A stretch of 45,797 nt of DNA from Candidatus Mediterraneibacter intestinavium (GTDB lineage: Bacteria; Bacillota; Clostridia; Lachnospirales; Lachnospiraceae). The DNA lies in NCBI GenBank assembly GCA_019119205.1, contig DWXK01000071.1, forward strand, positions 1-45,797, read 5' to 3'. Under the pieces are notes generated by a model that saw only the letters and a list, made by a program, of their open reading frames with translations, was not told the origin of the DNA and ran no database searches. Each line of letters opens with the position of its first letter. Positions within the stretch are counted from its first letter, which is position 1. Of this stretch, positions 25,503-32,715 are shown piece after piece. A program made the position numbers and the translations under genes.

Positions 25503-25866
25503 CGTGAATATGTTTTTTGATCGCCTCAAAACTCTCTGTGCTGATCACGTGCTCGATACGGCAGGCATCGTCGACAGCGGTCTGGGGATCGACTCCGAGA
25601 CGCTGAAGCCAGGAGGAGAGCAGGGTATGCCGTTCATAGATACGGTCTGCGATCTCCCTTCCGGACTCTGTCAGCGTGATATATCCTTCCGGAGATACGA
25701 CGATATGATGGCTCTCTCTCAGCTTTTTCATCGCTACACTGACGCTTGACTTTTTAAAGTTAAGTTCTGTTGCGATATCTACAGAACGTACTACCGGATG
25801 CGTCTGACTCAGCATGAGGATCGTCTCAAGATAATTTTCAGCAGATTCATTTACATGCATAGGCAT
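25480..25866 (-). CDS. DtxR/MntR-family metal-dependent repressor, short form
   Basis: 128 residues, about the MntR length, without the SH3-like C-terminal domain of DtxR. A winged helix-turn-helix is at the start (VRSVDIATELNFKKSSVSVAMKKLRESHHIVV), then the dimerisation/metal domain (ERHTLLSSWLQRLGVDPQTA, DACRIEHVIS). In the key metal site the pattern is Cys-x-x-Glu-His, as in iron-type DtxR/IdeR; MntR has Glu instead of Cys. The N-terminal ligand position reads Asn (SAENYLE) where DtxR has Met and MntR has Asp. It diverges from feoA, whose promoter holds a palindrome, so control of the iron locus is likely. RBS is GAGGTGAG. Confidence 0.9.
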   Translation of the reverse strand: MPMHVNESAENYLETILMLSQTHPVVRSVDIATELNFKKSSVSVAMKKLRESHHIVVSPEGYITLTESGREIADRIYERHTLLSSWLQRLGVDPQTAVDDACRIEHVISTESFEAIKKHIHEKMDAEN

Positions 25867-25913
25867 AGATTCTCACCTCGATATTATTTATTCCCGCTTT
25901 ATCACTGTCAACA

Positions 25914-25942
25914 AGTATAACATAATCAGAGGCTAACATCAA
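25914..25942 (-). promoter_or_regulatory. Promoter of the DtxR-type gene
   Basis: On the minus strand TTGATG (25942-25937), a 17-base spacer and TATACT (25919-25914) lie about 50 bases before the gene. Confidence 0.5.
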
Positions 25943-25988
25943 ATGATTTCTGTACAGTCAAAAAAAGGAAAAAATCATCAAAAAAGGA

Positions 25989-26019
25989 TTGACAAACGCA
26001 TGGTGTTAGTTTAAACTTA
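25989..26019 (+). promoter_or_regulatory. feo promoter with palindromic operator
   Basis: A perfect TTGACA -35 (25989-25994), a 17-base spacer and TAAACT -10 (26012-26017) are overlapped by TTAGTTTAAACTTA (26006-26019). The core AGTTTAAACT is a perfect 10-bp palindrome. A dyad over the -10 is the expected position for a metal-dependent DtxR-type repressor, and the gene for one lies next door. Confidence 0.7.
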
Positions 26020-26097
26020 CATTCGTTAGATGGCGAGAATATCCAGGGGTGCGAAGGCACATCCCGGATGTCACTTTGATGAGAGGATTGGTTGAAA

Positions 26098-26310
26098 ATG
26101 ACTTTAATGGATGCCAGAGAAGGCGAAGAATATATTGTCAAAGACATTGTGACTGAAGATGAGGAATTAGAAGCGTTCCTGTTTTCACTGGGGTGCTACA
26201 GCGGTGAGCCGATCACCGTGGTTTCCCGTGTAAGGGGAGGCTGTGTGGTCTCCATCAAGGATGGAAGATATAATATCGATACTGATCTAGCGAGAGCTAT
26301 TTCAATATAA
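26098..26310 (+). CDS. feoA: Ferrous iron transport protein FeoA
   Basis: 70 residues from the ATG at 26098; an in-frame TTG at 26092 is better spaced from GAGAGG and would add two residues. The sequence is a typical SH3-like FeoA: MTLMDAREGEEYIVKDI, LFSLGCYSGEPITVVSRVRGGCVVSIKDGRYNIDTDLARAI. FeoA is a small cytosolic partner of FeoB, needed for ferrous iron uptake and thought to act on its G domain. It is the first gene of the metal locus, right after the palindrome-overlapped promoter. A terminator-like stem separates it from feoB. Confidence 0.95.
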   Translation: MTLMDAREGEEYIVKDIVTEDEELEAFLFSLGCYSGEPITVVSRVRGGCVVSIKDGRYNIDTDLARAISI

Positions 26311-26320
26311 TAAAAGACGA

Positions 26321-26352
26321 AAAAAATAGTGACTCAGTCTGCTATTTTTTTT
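26321..26352 (+). terminator. Terminator/attenuator between feoA and feoB
   Basis: AAAAAATAG (26321-26329) pairs with CTATTTTTT (from 26342), with GACTCAGTC pairing inside, and ends in an eight-T run. Because feoB follows 48 bases later with no strong promoter, this probably lowers feoB output relative to feoA or can be regulated. Confidence 0.65.
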
Positions 26353-26361
26353 GCAAAGGAG

Positions 26362-26375
26362 TTAGTTGATGCTAA
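26362..26375 (+). promoter_or_regulatory. Second DtxR-like dyad, before feoB
   Basis: TTAGTTGATGCTAA has perfect TTAG/CTAA arms, similar to the TTAG half of the feoA operator. It sits 25 bases before the feoB start, after the terminator-like stem, and could be a second repressor site. Confidence 0.4.
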
Positions 26376-26400
26376 TTCAAATAAAGGAGGAGATTTTTAA

Positions 26401-28398
26401 ATGAGAATTGCTTTTGCAGGGAATCCGAACAGTGGAAAGACAACCATGTACAATGCGCTCACGGGAAGAAATGAGCGCGTCGGAAACTGGGCCGGTGTCA
26501 CGGTGGAACGAAAGGAGAGCCTTATAAAAAAGGCGTATTACAGCGGGAGTGAGGAACTTGTCGCTGTGGACCTTCCGGGGGCGTATTCCATGTCGCCGTT
26601 TACTTCGGAAGAGAGTATCACCAGCAGTTATGTAAAAAACGAGCATCCGGATGCGATCATCAACATTGTGGATGCGACAAACTTAAGCCGCAGCCTTTTT
26701 TTTACCACACAGCTCCTGGAACTGGGAGTACCGGTAGTGGTAGCTCTGAACAAGAGTGATATCACAGAAAAGAAGCAGACAAAGATCGATGAAAAGCTCT
26801 TGTCTGAGAGACTGGGCTGTCCGGTCGTAAAGACAGTATCCACATCTTCTGGACATGAGGGGCTGAGGGAGGCGGTTGAAGCAGCGGTCTCTTTGAAAGG
26901 AACCGGGCAGAAAGCTCCTTATGTACAGGCTGATATCGACCTGCAGGATAAAAGTGCGGTTGAGGCCGCGGACAGAAAGCGGTTTGAGTTTGTCAATGGT
27001 ATCGTAAAAAAGGTGGAGCAGAGAAAAGTCTTTACAAAAGACAAGAATGCACAGGATAAGATTGACGCTGTCATTACTCATAAGATCGTCGGTATCCCGA
27101 TCTTTGCGGTTGTGATCTTTCTTGTATTCTACATATCCCAGACAACGCTCGGAACCTGGATCGCAGACTGGCTGGTCGGCTGGATCGAGACGTTCCAGGG
27201 CTGGGTCGGCGGCCTGATGGAAAACGCGAATCCGCTGCTGTATGCGCTGCTGGTTGACGGTATCATCGGCGGTGTCGGTGCGGTTGTGGGCTTCCTTCCT
27301 CTTGTCATGGTGATGTATTTCCTTATCGCCCTTCTGGAGGACTGTGGCTATATGGCACGTGCAACGGTGGTACTCGATCCGATCTTTAAGAGAGTTGGAC
27401 TTTCCGGGAAGTCGGTCATTCCGATGGTCATAGGTACAGGATGTGCGATCCCGGGGGTTATGGCTTCCCGTACGATCCGCAATGAAAGGGAACGCAGGAC
27501 GACAGCGATGCTCACGCCGTTTATGCCCTGTGGTGCGAAACTTCCGGTGATCGCTCTGTTTGCGGGGGCATTCTTCGCAAATGCATGGTGGGTATCCGCC
27601 ACTATGTATCTTGTAGGTATCGTGCTTGTCCTTCTTGGCGCACTCCTTGTAAAGAGGATCACAGGCCAGAAATACAGGAAATCTTTCTTTATCATTGAAC
27701 TTCCGGAATATAAGATCCCGAGCCTGAAAAGAGCGTGTGTGTCCATGCTCGAACGTGGGAAGGCGTATATCGTAAAGGCCGGGACGATCATCCTGGTGTG
27801 CAACACGGTCGTACAGATCATGCAGAGCTTCAACTGGCAGTTCCAGGTTGTGGAAGAAGGCGCGGAGGGCACTTCGATCCTGGCGGGCATCGCTCATCCG
27901 TTTGCGATCCTGTTTATCCCGCTCGGATTTGGTGTATGGCAGCTTGCTGCGGCAGCGATCACAGGCTTTATCGCAAAAGAAAATGTGGTGGGTACACTGG
28001 CAGTTGTATATGGCATCACCAATCTGATCGATACAGAAGAACTGGCGCTGGTAGGCAGTGGGAATGAAGTTGCGACTGTTATGGGACTCACAAAAGCGGC
28101 AGCACTTGCATATCTTATGTTTAACCTCTATACACCGCCCTGTTTCGCGGCTCTTGGGGCGATGAACTCTGAGATGAAGAGTGGAAAGTGGCTGTTTGGC
28201 GGAATCTGCCTCCAGCTGGCAACCGGTTATACAGTTGCATTCTTTGTATACCAGATCGGGACTCTGATCACGACAGGATCTCTTGGAACAGCATTTGTCC
28301 CGGGATTGATCGCGGTCGTTGTATTCGCTGCTATCATCATATGGAGGATACGCAAGTCCGATCAGGAGTTTGCGGCAGAATACAGTCTGCATGCATAA
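26401..28398 (+). CDS. feoB: Ferrous iron transporter FeoB
   Basis: 665 residues, normal for Firmicute FeoB. The N-terminal GTP-binding domain has G1 GNPNSGKTT (7-15), a G2-region Thr in WAGVTVE, G3 DLPGAYSM and G4 NKSD (about 117). A helical spacer domain follows to about residue 225. The C-terminal part has about ten membrane segments with the two Gate repeats (VGFLPLVMVMYFLIALLEDCGYMAR; CGAKLPVIALFAGAFF) and IGTGCAIPGVM. It imports ferrous iron across the cell membrane. The start has AAAGGAGGAG. Cysteines in LEDCGYMAR and MPCGAK match metal-path positions in the family. Next genes are tandem Cys-rich/HMA proteins. Confidence 0.97.
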   Translation: MRIAFAGNPNSGKTTMYNALTGRNERVGNWAGVTVERKESLIKKAYYSGSEELVAVDLPGAYSMSPFTSEESITSSYVKNEHPDAIINIVDATNLSRSLFFTTQLLELGVPVVVALNKSDITEKKQTKIDEKLLSERLGCPVVKTVSTSSGHEGLREAVEAAVSLKGTGQKAPYVQADIDLQDKSAVEAADRKRFEFVNGIVKKVEQRKVFTKDKNAQDKIDAVITHKIVGIPIFAVVIFLVFYISQTTLGTWIADWLVGWIETFQGWVGGLMENANPLLYALLVDGIIGGVGAVVGFLPLVMVMYFLIALLEDCGYMARATVVLDPIFKRVGLSGKSVIPMVIGTGCAIPGVMASRTIRNERERRTTAMLTPFMPCGAKLPVIALFAGAFFANAWWVSATMYLVGIVLVLLGALLVKRITGQKYRKSFFIIELPEYKIPSLKRACVSMLERGKAYIVKAGTIILVCNTVVQIMQSFNWQFQVVEEGAEGTSILAGIAHPFAILFIPLGFGVWQLAAAAITGFIAKENVVGTLAVVYGITNLIDTEELALVGSGNEVATVMGLTKAAALAYLMFNLYTPPCFAALGAMNSEMKSGKWLFGGICLQLATGYTVAFFVYQIGTLITTGSLGTAFVPGLIAVVVFAAIIIWRIRKSDQEFAAEYSLHA

Positions 28399-28419
28399 TC
28401 AATAAAGAGAATGATCAGC

Positions 28420-28448
28420 GGTGGACAAAGGGAAATACTTTGTCCACC
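28420..28448 (+). other. Intercistronic hairpin after feoB
   Basis: GGTGGACAAAG (28420-28430) pairs perfectly with CTTTGTCCACC (28438-28448) around a 7-base loop. No T-run follows, so it looks like a stabiliser or processing site separating feoB from the downstream genes in one transcript. Confidence 0.5.
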
Positions 28449-28480
28449 ACTTGGCGTTAGATAAGAAAGGATGAGTTTTC

Positions 28481-28855
28481 ATGGCAAATGTGATCTCAGT
28501 CATTATTCTCGCAGTTTTAATAGGCGGAGCAGCCGCATATATCGTGAGATCAAAAAGAAACGGTGTGAAGTGCATCGGCTGTCCGGCGGGAGGAAACTGT
28601 CCCGGCGCGGGAAAAGTGCCGAAGAAGAAACTGGATGGCCCGGTCATAGGGAAAAAAACGATGGAGATCTCGGGGATGAACTGCGCGCACTGCGCAGAGG
28701 ATGTAACACAGGCGCTCAATGGGATCGATGGCATCAGGGCTGAGGTCAGCCTTTCGAAGGGAAGGGCCAAGATCGCATATGACAGGGAAGTTGGGGATGA
28801 CATCCTGAGAAACGCAGTGGAAAAACGGGGATATGAGGTGACCGGCATATCCTGA
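28481..28855 (+). CDS. FeoB-associated Cys-rich membrane protein fused to an HMA domain
   Basis: 124 residues. One N-terminal membrane segment (about 3-22) is followed by the Cys motif KCIGCPAGGNC (C31, C34, C40), the mark of FeoB-associated Cys-rich membrane proteins. After a basic linker (KKKLDGPVIGK) comes a heavy-metal-associated domain with GMNCAHC (C68, C71) and the usual beta-alpha-beta-beta-alpha-beta length. Known FeoB-associated proteins generally consist of the first part only, about 50-70 residues, so the fusion is notable. It could receive iron (or copper) at the membrane and hand it on. The next gene is a diverged copy. It lies 82 bases after feoB. Confidence 0.88.
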   Translation: MANVISVIILAVLIGGAAAYIVRSKRNGVKCIGCPAGGNCPGAGKVPKKKLDGPVIGKKTMEISGMNCAHCAEDVTQALNGIDGIRAEVSLSKGRAKIAYDREVGDDILRNAVEKRGYEVTGIS

Positions 28856-28887
28856 GCATGATTCAATAAAATGAAAGAAGGATCGTT

Positions 28888-29262
28888 ATGGTTAATGTGA
28901 TCATCATATTAATTCTTGTCGTGGTGCTTATCTTTGCAGTAAAAAGTTCGATCAAACACTTTAAAGGCGAAGGAGGATGCTGCGGAGGCGGCTCGGGAAC
29001 TGTCAAGACAAAAAAGCCAAAGAAAAAGAAGCTGGATGGTCCCGTGGTGGGGAAGCGGATCATAGAGATATCCGGAATGCACTGTCAGAACTGTGTCAAC
29101 AGTGTGACGAGAGCCCTGAACGGGATTGACGGCGTTTCCGCAAAAGTAAGCCTGCATGGGAACAGGGCAGAAGTGTCGCTGGACCGTATGGTTGATGAAA
29201 ATGAACTGAAGCGGGCGGTGGAGGAAGCCGGGTTCCGGGTCACAGACATAAAAGCCGGATAA
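28888..29262 (+). CDS. Membrane-anchored HMA protein, tandem paralogue
   Basis: 124 residues, the same length and layout as the preceding protein: an N-terminal membrane segment (about 2-18), a Cys pair in a Gly-rich stretch (GGCCGGGSG, C31-C32), the shared linker KKKLDGPVVGK and an HMA domain with GMHCQNC (C66, C69). The Cys-rich part has changed from C-x2-C-x5-C to CC, which may alter its metal or make it an electron-transfer site. The two genes clearly arose by duplication. It lies 32 bases after its partner and 19 bases before the Fur-type gene, so cotranscription is likely. Metal and partner are unknown. Confidence 0.85.
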   Translation: MVNVIIILILVVVLIFAVKSSIKHFKGEGGCCGGGSGTVKTKKPKKKKLDGPVVGKRIIEISGMHCQNCVNSVTRALNGIDGVSAKVSLHGNRAEVSLDRMVDENELKRAVEEAGFRVTDIKAG

Positions 29263-29281
29263 ACAGTGACAGGAGGCTGGC

Positions 29282-29686
29282 ATGAGTAAGAAAGAACACA
29301 TCATTGAAAAATTGAAAGAAAATGGATGCCGTATCACAAAGCAGAGGCTTATGCTGATAGATATCATCCTCGAAAATGACTGCTCAAGCTGCAAAGAGAT
29401 CTTTTATAAAGCTGCAAAATGCGACGAGAAGATAGGTGTGGCTACAGTATACCGCATGATCAATGCTCTGGAAGAGATCGGGGCGATCAGCCGGAAGAAC
29501 ATGTATAAGGTTGAGTGCTCTGAGGACTGTGAGACGGAAAACGGATGCCTGATCGTCCTGGATGATGATACGACATATCACCTGTCTCCGGGAAACTGGA
29601 ATATGGTGATACAGGAAGGTCTGAAAAAGTGCGGTTATCTGAAAGGTCGGAAGGTCACGAAAATAGACGTTTTATCAAAGGAGTGA
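29282..29686 (+). CDS. Fur-family regulator without the usual metal-binding histidines
   Basis: 134 residues. The N-terminal Fur winged helix is clear (ENGCRITKQRLMLIDIIL, IGVATVYRMINALEEIGAI). The second half is not normal: the HHDHLxC metal motif and the two CxxC zinc pairs of Fur/PerR/Zur are absent, and only two His exist in the whole protein (H6, H100). Instead there is a Cys cluster, VECSEDCETENGC (C79, C83, C89), and more cysteines at 16, 34, 37 and 47. It may sense a thiol-bound metal, an Fe-S cluster or redox state. The position inside the feo/P1B operon suggests local control. RBS is CAGGAGG. Confidence 0.85.
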   Translation: MSKKEHIIEKLKENGCRITKQRLMLIDIILENDCSSCKEIFYKAAKCDEKIGVATVYRMINALEEIGAISRKNMYKVECSEDCETENGCLIVLDDDTTYHLSPGNWNMVIQEGLKKCGYLKGRKVTKIDVLSKE

Positions 29687-29692
29687 TAGGGG

Positions 29693-29773
29693 ATGAAACA
29701 GCACAGATTCTGGGCATGGGCTGCGGTCTTTTGCTTTGTGATGGTATTTTATACGGGCTACAAACACAAATAG
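29693..29773 (+). CDS. 26-residue single-span membrane microprotein
   Basis: A short gene starting ATG at 29693 and ending TAG at 29773. It encodes a Lys/His/Arg start (MKQHR), one membrane span (about residues 6-22, with WAWAAVFCFVMVFY) and a basic end (GYKHK). It begins 7 bases after the Fur-type stop, with AAGGAG nearby, and ends 14 bases before the DUF6110 gene, so it is tightly packed in the operon. Small basic-flanked spans of this kind often bind and tune larger membrane proteins; here FeoB or the P1B ATPase would be candidates. The role is inferred. Confidence 0.6.
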   Translation: MKQHRFWAWAAVFCFVMVFYTGYKHK

Positions 29774-29786
29774 GAGGTAGATTAAG

Positions 29787-30095
29787 ATGATGGACATTTT
29801 TAAATTAAAGAATCTGGGGATTTTTGCCGGAGGCGTTCTGTTCGGGACAGCAGGGATCAAGATCCTTTCCAGCCGGGATGCAAAGAAGGTATATACAAAC
29901 TGTACAGCGGCTGCTTTAAGGGCGAAAGAGTGCGTTATGAAGACAGCTGTGACGATCCAGGAAAACGCAGAGGATATCTATGCGGAGGCACAGCAGATCA
30001 ACGAAGAGAGAGCTGCCCAGGAAGCTGCGAATGTGGAGGAAGACGTGGAAGAGAATGCCGGTGCGAAAGACTTCGACGAAGTAGAAAAAGAATAG
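29787..30095 (+). CDS. DUF6110-type membrane-associated protein
   Basis: 102 residues. A Gly-rich hydrophobic N-terminal segment (NLGIFAGGVLFGTAGIKIL, about 9-27) is followed by a long charged amphipathic helix (SSRDAKKVYTNCTAAALRAKECVMKTAVTIQENAEDIYAEAQQINEER) and an acidic tail. This matches what I know as DUF6110, which is regularly found beside heavy-metal P-type ATPases in Firmicutes. Two cysteines (C39, C49) are on the helix. AGGAGG lies 9 bases before the ATG. It ends 6 bases before the ATPase start, so the two are probably translated together. The function is unknown; a subunit or chaperone of the ATPase is likely. Confidence 0.8.
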   Translation: MMDIFKLKNLGIFAGGVLFGTAGIKILSSRDAKKVYTNCTAAALRAKECVMKTAVTIQENAEDIYAEAQQINEERAAQEAANVEEDVEENAGAKDFDEVEKE

Positions 30096-30101
30096 CGGGC
30101 T

Positions 30102-32192
30102 ATGAAATTTATCATAAAGCATGAGTTAAAACGCCGTCTCCGTATCCATGTCGTCCAGGGAAGGATGACCTATGCGGAGGCGGATACTCTTTCCTGGTTT
30201 CTTGAGAAGCAGGAAAATATAACTGACGTCAAAGTATACGAGCGCACCGCAGACGTCGTTATCTGCTATACGGGAGAACGGGAAGAACTGATCATGATGC
30301 TGAGGCGGTTCCGCTACAGTGACGTAGAAGTCCCGGAAAATGTCTCGGCCAGTTCCGGGCGCAGGCTGAACGCGGAATATAAAGAAAGGCTGATCACAAG
30401 GACAGTGCTCCATTATGGGAGCAGACTGTTCCTTCCTTACCCTGTCAGAGCAGTGTATACAGTGCTGAGATCGGTGAAATATATCTGGGATGGGTTCCAA
30501 TGCCTGAGACAGGGGAAGATCGAGGTCCCCGTATTGGACGCAACTGCGATCGGTGTATCTGTCCTGAGAGGAGACATCAACACAGCGGGATCAGTCATGT
30601 TCCTTCTGGGAGTGGGTGAGATCCTGGAAGAGTGGACCCATAAGAAATCAGTGGGTGATCTGGCACGGAGCATGTCCCTGAACATTAAAAAAGTCTGGCT
30701 TGAGAGAGGGGAACAGGAAATCCTTGTGAAAGCCTCAGAAGTCCGCCCGGGAGACACGGTAGTGGTCCATATGGGAAACGTGATCCCTTTCGACGGAGAA
30801 GTGTCCGGAGGAGAAGGAATGGTCAACCAGGCGTCCCTGACAGGAGAGTCCATGCCGGTGCGGCGGACGGCCGGACAGTCAGTGTACGCAGGGACAGTGG
30901 TGGAAGAAGGAGAACTGAAGATCCTTGTAAGGGCAGTATCCGGTTCTACCAGATTTGAAAAGATCGTTACCATGATCGAGGATTCTGAAAAGTTGAAATC
31001 ATCTCTTGAGAGCAAAGCAGAGCATCTTGCTGACAGACTGGTGCCGTATACCCTTTTGGGGACAGGTATTGTGTGGCTGCTGACGCGAAATGTGACGAAG
31101 GCTCTGGCTGTGCTGATGGTGGATTTTTCATGTGCATTAAAACTCGCCATGCCGATCTCCGTCCTGTCTGCGATCCGGGAAGCCGGACAGAGAAATATCA
31201 CGGTGAAAGGCGGGAAGTTTCTGGAGGCGGTCGCCGAAGCTGACACGATCGTGTTTGATAAGACCGGGACGCTCACAAAGGCAAAGCCGACAGTGAAAGA
31301 AGTTGTAGTGTTTGCTGACTATCCGGAACAGGAATGCCTTCGGATCGCCGCCTGCCTGGAGGAGCATTTCCCGCATTCTATGGCAAAAGCTGTGGTGGAT
31401 GCGGCAAAGAAGAGGAAACTGTATCATGAAGAGATGCATTCCAAGGTAGAGTATGTGGTAGCGCATGGGATCTCCTCATACATTGAGGACAGAAAAGTCG
31501 TGATCGGGAGCAGTCATTTCGTTTTCGAGGACGAGAGGTGCTCGATCCGTCCGGAATATCAGGAGAAGTTTGACCATCTGCCGACGGAATATTCTCATCT
31601 GTATCTTGCGATAGAACAGGAACTGACAGCGGTGATCTGCATAGAGGATCCGTTGAGAGAAGAGGCAGGTACTATGGTGGAGGAACTGCGCAGAGAAGGT
31701 CTGGGGAAGATCGTTATGATGACAGGCGACAGTGTGAGGACTGCCGCGTCGATCGCCCGGAGAGTCGGTGTTGATGAATATTATGCGGAAGTACTGCCGG
31801 AGGACAAGGCAGGATACATTGAGAGGGAAAAAGCGGCAGGAAGAAAGGTCATCATGATAGGAGACGGTATCAACGATTCGCCGGCGCTCTCGGCTGCGGA
31901 TGCCGGGATCGCCATCAGTGACGGGGCAGAGATAGCAAGAGAGATCGCAGATATCACCATCGCAGCAGATGACCTGCGAGAGATCGTCACACTGAAGCGG
32001 CTCGCGGATGGAATGATGAAGCGGATCCAACGAAATTACCGGGGAATCGTGGGGATCAATTCTGTCCTGATCCTTCTGGGTGTGACAGGGGTGATCCAGC
32101 CTGCGACATCGGCTCTTCTACACAATACCTCTACCCTTATGATCAGTTTGAGGAGTATGGGAGAGATTCTTCCCGAGGAAGAAACACCTTGA
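30102..32192 (+). CDS. P1B-type metal-transporting ATPase with SCA membrane motif
   Basis: 696 residues. The N-terminal 75 form an HMA-like fold without CxxC (KRRLRIHVVQGRMTYAEAD). P-type motifs are present: TGES (about 247), phosphorylation site DKTGT (about 385), and MIGDGINDSPAL (about 586). The membrane metal site, normally CPC, reads DFSCALKLAMP (about 342), which fits the rare SCA class (called P1B-6 in the published subdivision, as I recall). The HP motif reads EHFPHSMA. SCA pumps are poorly characterised; the company of feoAB suggests ferrous iron export. Linked to DUF6110 by a 6-base gap. The last gene of the metal locus, or next to last. Confidence 0.93.
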   Translation: MKFIIKHELKRRLRIHVVQGRMTYAEADTLSWFLEKQENITDVKVYERTADVVICYTGEREELIMMLRRFRYSDVEVPENVSASSGRRLNAEYKERLITRTVLHYGSRLFLPYPVRAVYTVLRSVKYIWDGFQCLRQGKIEVPVLDATAIGVSVLRGDINTAGSVMFLLGVGEILEEWTHKKSVGDLARSMSLNIKKVWLERGEQEILVKASEVRPGDTVVVHMGNVIPFDGEVSGGEGMVNQASLTGESMPVRRTAGQSVYAGTVVEEGELKILVRAVSGSTRFEKIVTMIEDSEKLKSSLESKAEHLADRLVPYTLLGTGIVWLLTRNVTKALAVLMVDFSCALKLAMPISVLSAIREAGQRNITVKGGKFLEAVAEADTIVFDKTGTLTKAKPTVKEVVVFADYPEQECLRIAACLEEHFPHSMAKAVVDAAKKRKLYHEEMHSKVEYVVAHGISSYIEDRKVVIGSSHFVFEDERCSIRPEYQEKFDHLPTEYSHLYLAIEQELTAVICIEDPLREEAGTMVEELRREGLGKIVMMTGDSVRTAASIARRVGVDEYYAEVLPEDKAGYIEREKAAGRKVIMIGDGINDSPALSAADAGIAISDGAEIAREIADITIAADDLREIVTLKRLADGMMKRIQRNYRGIVGINSVLILLGVTGVIQPATSALLHNTSTLMISLRSMGEILPEEETP

Positions 32193-32217
32193 AAAACAGG
32201 GATATATTTGCTATTGT
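32189..32217 (+). promoter_or_regulatory. Possible promoter of the small 74-residue gene
   Basis: TTGAAA (32189-32194, overlapping the ATPase stop), a 17-base spacer and TATTGT (32212-32217). It suggests that the next gene can be transcribed apart from the metal operon. Confidence 0.45.
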
Positions 32218-32240
32218 ATCTTTGAGGAAGGTGATGCAGT

Positions 32241-32465
32241 ATGCCATATATTCGGGGAGACTCCTGTTACATTCTGGATGAAGATAATAAGATCATCATG
32301 GCAAAAGTCGTGGGACGGAAAGGCTCAGGGTATCTTCTGGAGCGTGTCGGAATATGTGGGACACTTTTCAGAAGCGAGAAGGAGATGTTCCGAAGCGAAG
32401 ATGAGGCGGAGAGGAATAAAAAGCCGCTCCCGCCGAAGATCAAGGTCCAGCTGTCGGATTATTGA
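32241..32465 (+). CDS. Small hypothetical protein
   Basis: 74 residues; no family recognised. It has no membrane segment. The N-terminal half looks like a small beta domain (RGDSCYILDEDNKIIMAKVVGRKGSGYLLERVG), the rest is charged and ends in KIKVQLSDY. AGGAAGG precedes the ATG by about 8 bases. It follows the ATPase by 48 bases and could be read from the metal operon or from its own promoter. A terminator-like stem follows. The short CGT-like motif (ICGTLF) is the only Cys region besides C9. Coding is supported by the ribosome site and spacing. Confidence 0.65.
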   Translation: MPYIRGDSCYILDEDNKIIMAKVVGRKGSGYLLERVGICGTLFRSEKEMFRSEDEAERNKKPLPPKIKVQLSDY

Positions 32466-32494
32466 TGGATGACTAAGAACAGAAAACATGAAGA

Positions 32495-32530
32495 AGGCTG
32501 TATCGGTTTGATATCGGTACAGCCTCTTTT
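32495..32530 (+). terminator. Terminator after the small hypothetical gene
   Basis: AGGCTGTA (32495-32502) pairs with TACAGCCT (32518-32525), followed by CTTTT. Inner bases can pair as well (TCGG region). The remainder of the spacer up to 32715 shows no gene. Confidence 0.6.
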
Positions 32531-32715
32531 ACTGCGCTGATATGCGGATCTGCTGACGTATCAGGGCATTTTATTGAGCTGACAGATGCTCCTGGTGATC
32601 ATCGCTAGGAGCGAAACAGTTCAAAAATTCCTGTTTTACAGATCTTGTGCAGGAATGATCCACACCATTGGAGATGCTCAGATCCCCGTGGACAACGCTC
32701 CGGCTGAAAACGGTT

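Noticed and set aside
26683-28392. 569-residue open frame on the minus strand
   Set aside because: It lies wholly opposite feoB, has no ribosome site or recognisable domain, and its composition (His/Arg/Cys-rich) is typical of an antisense shadow.
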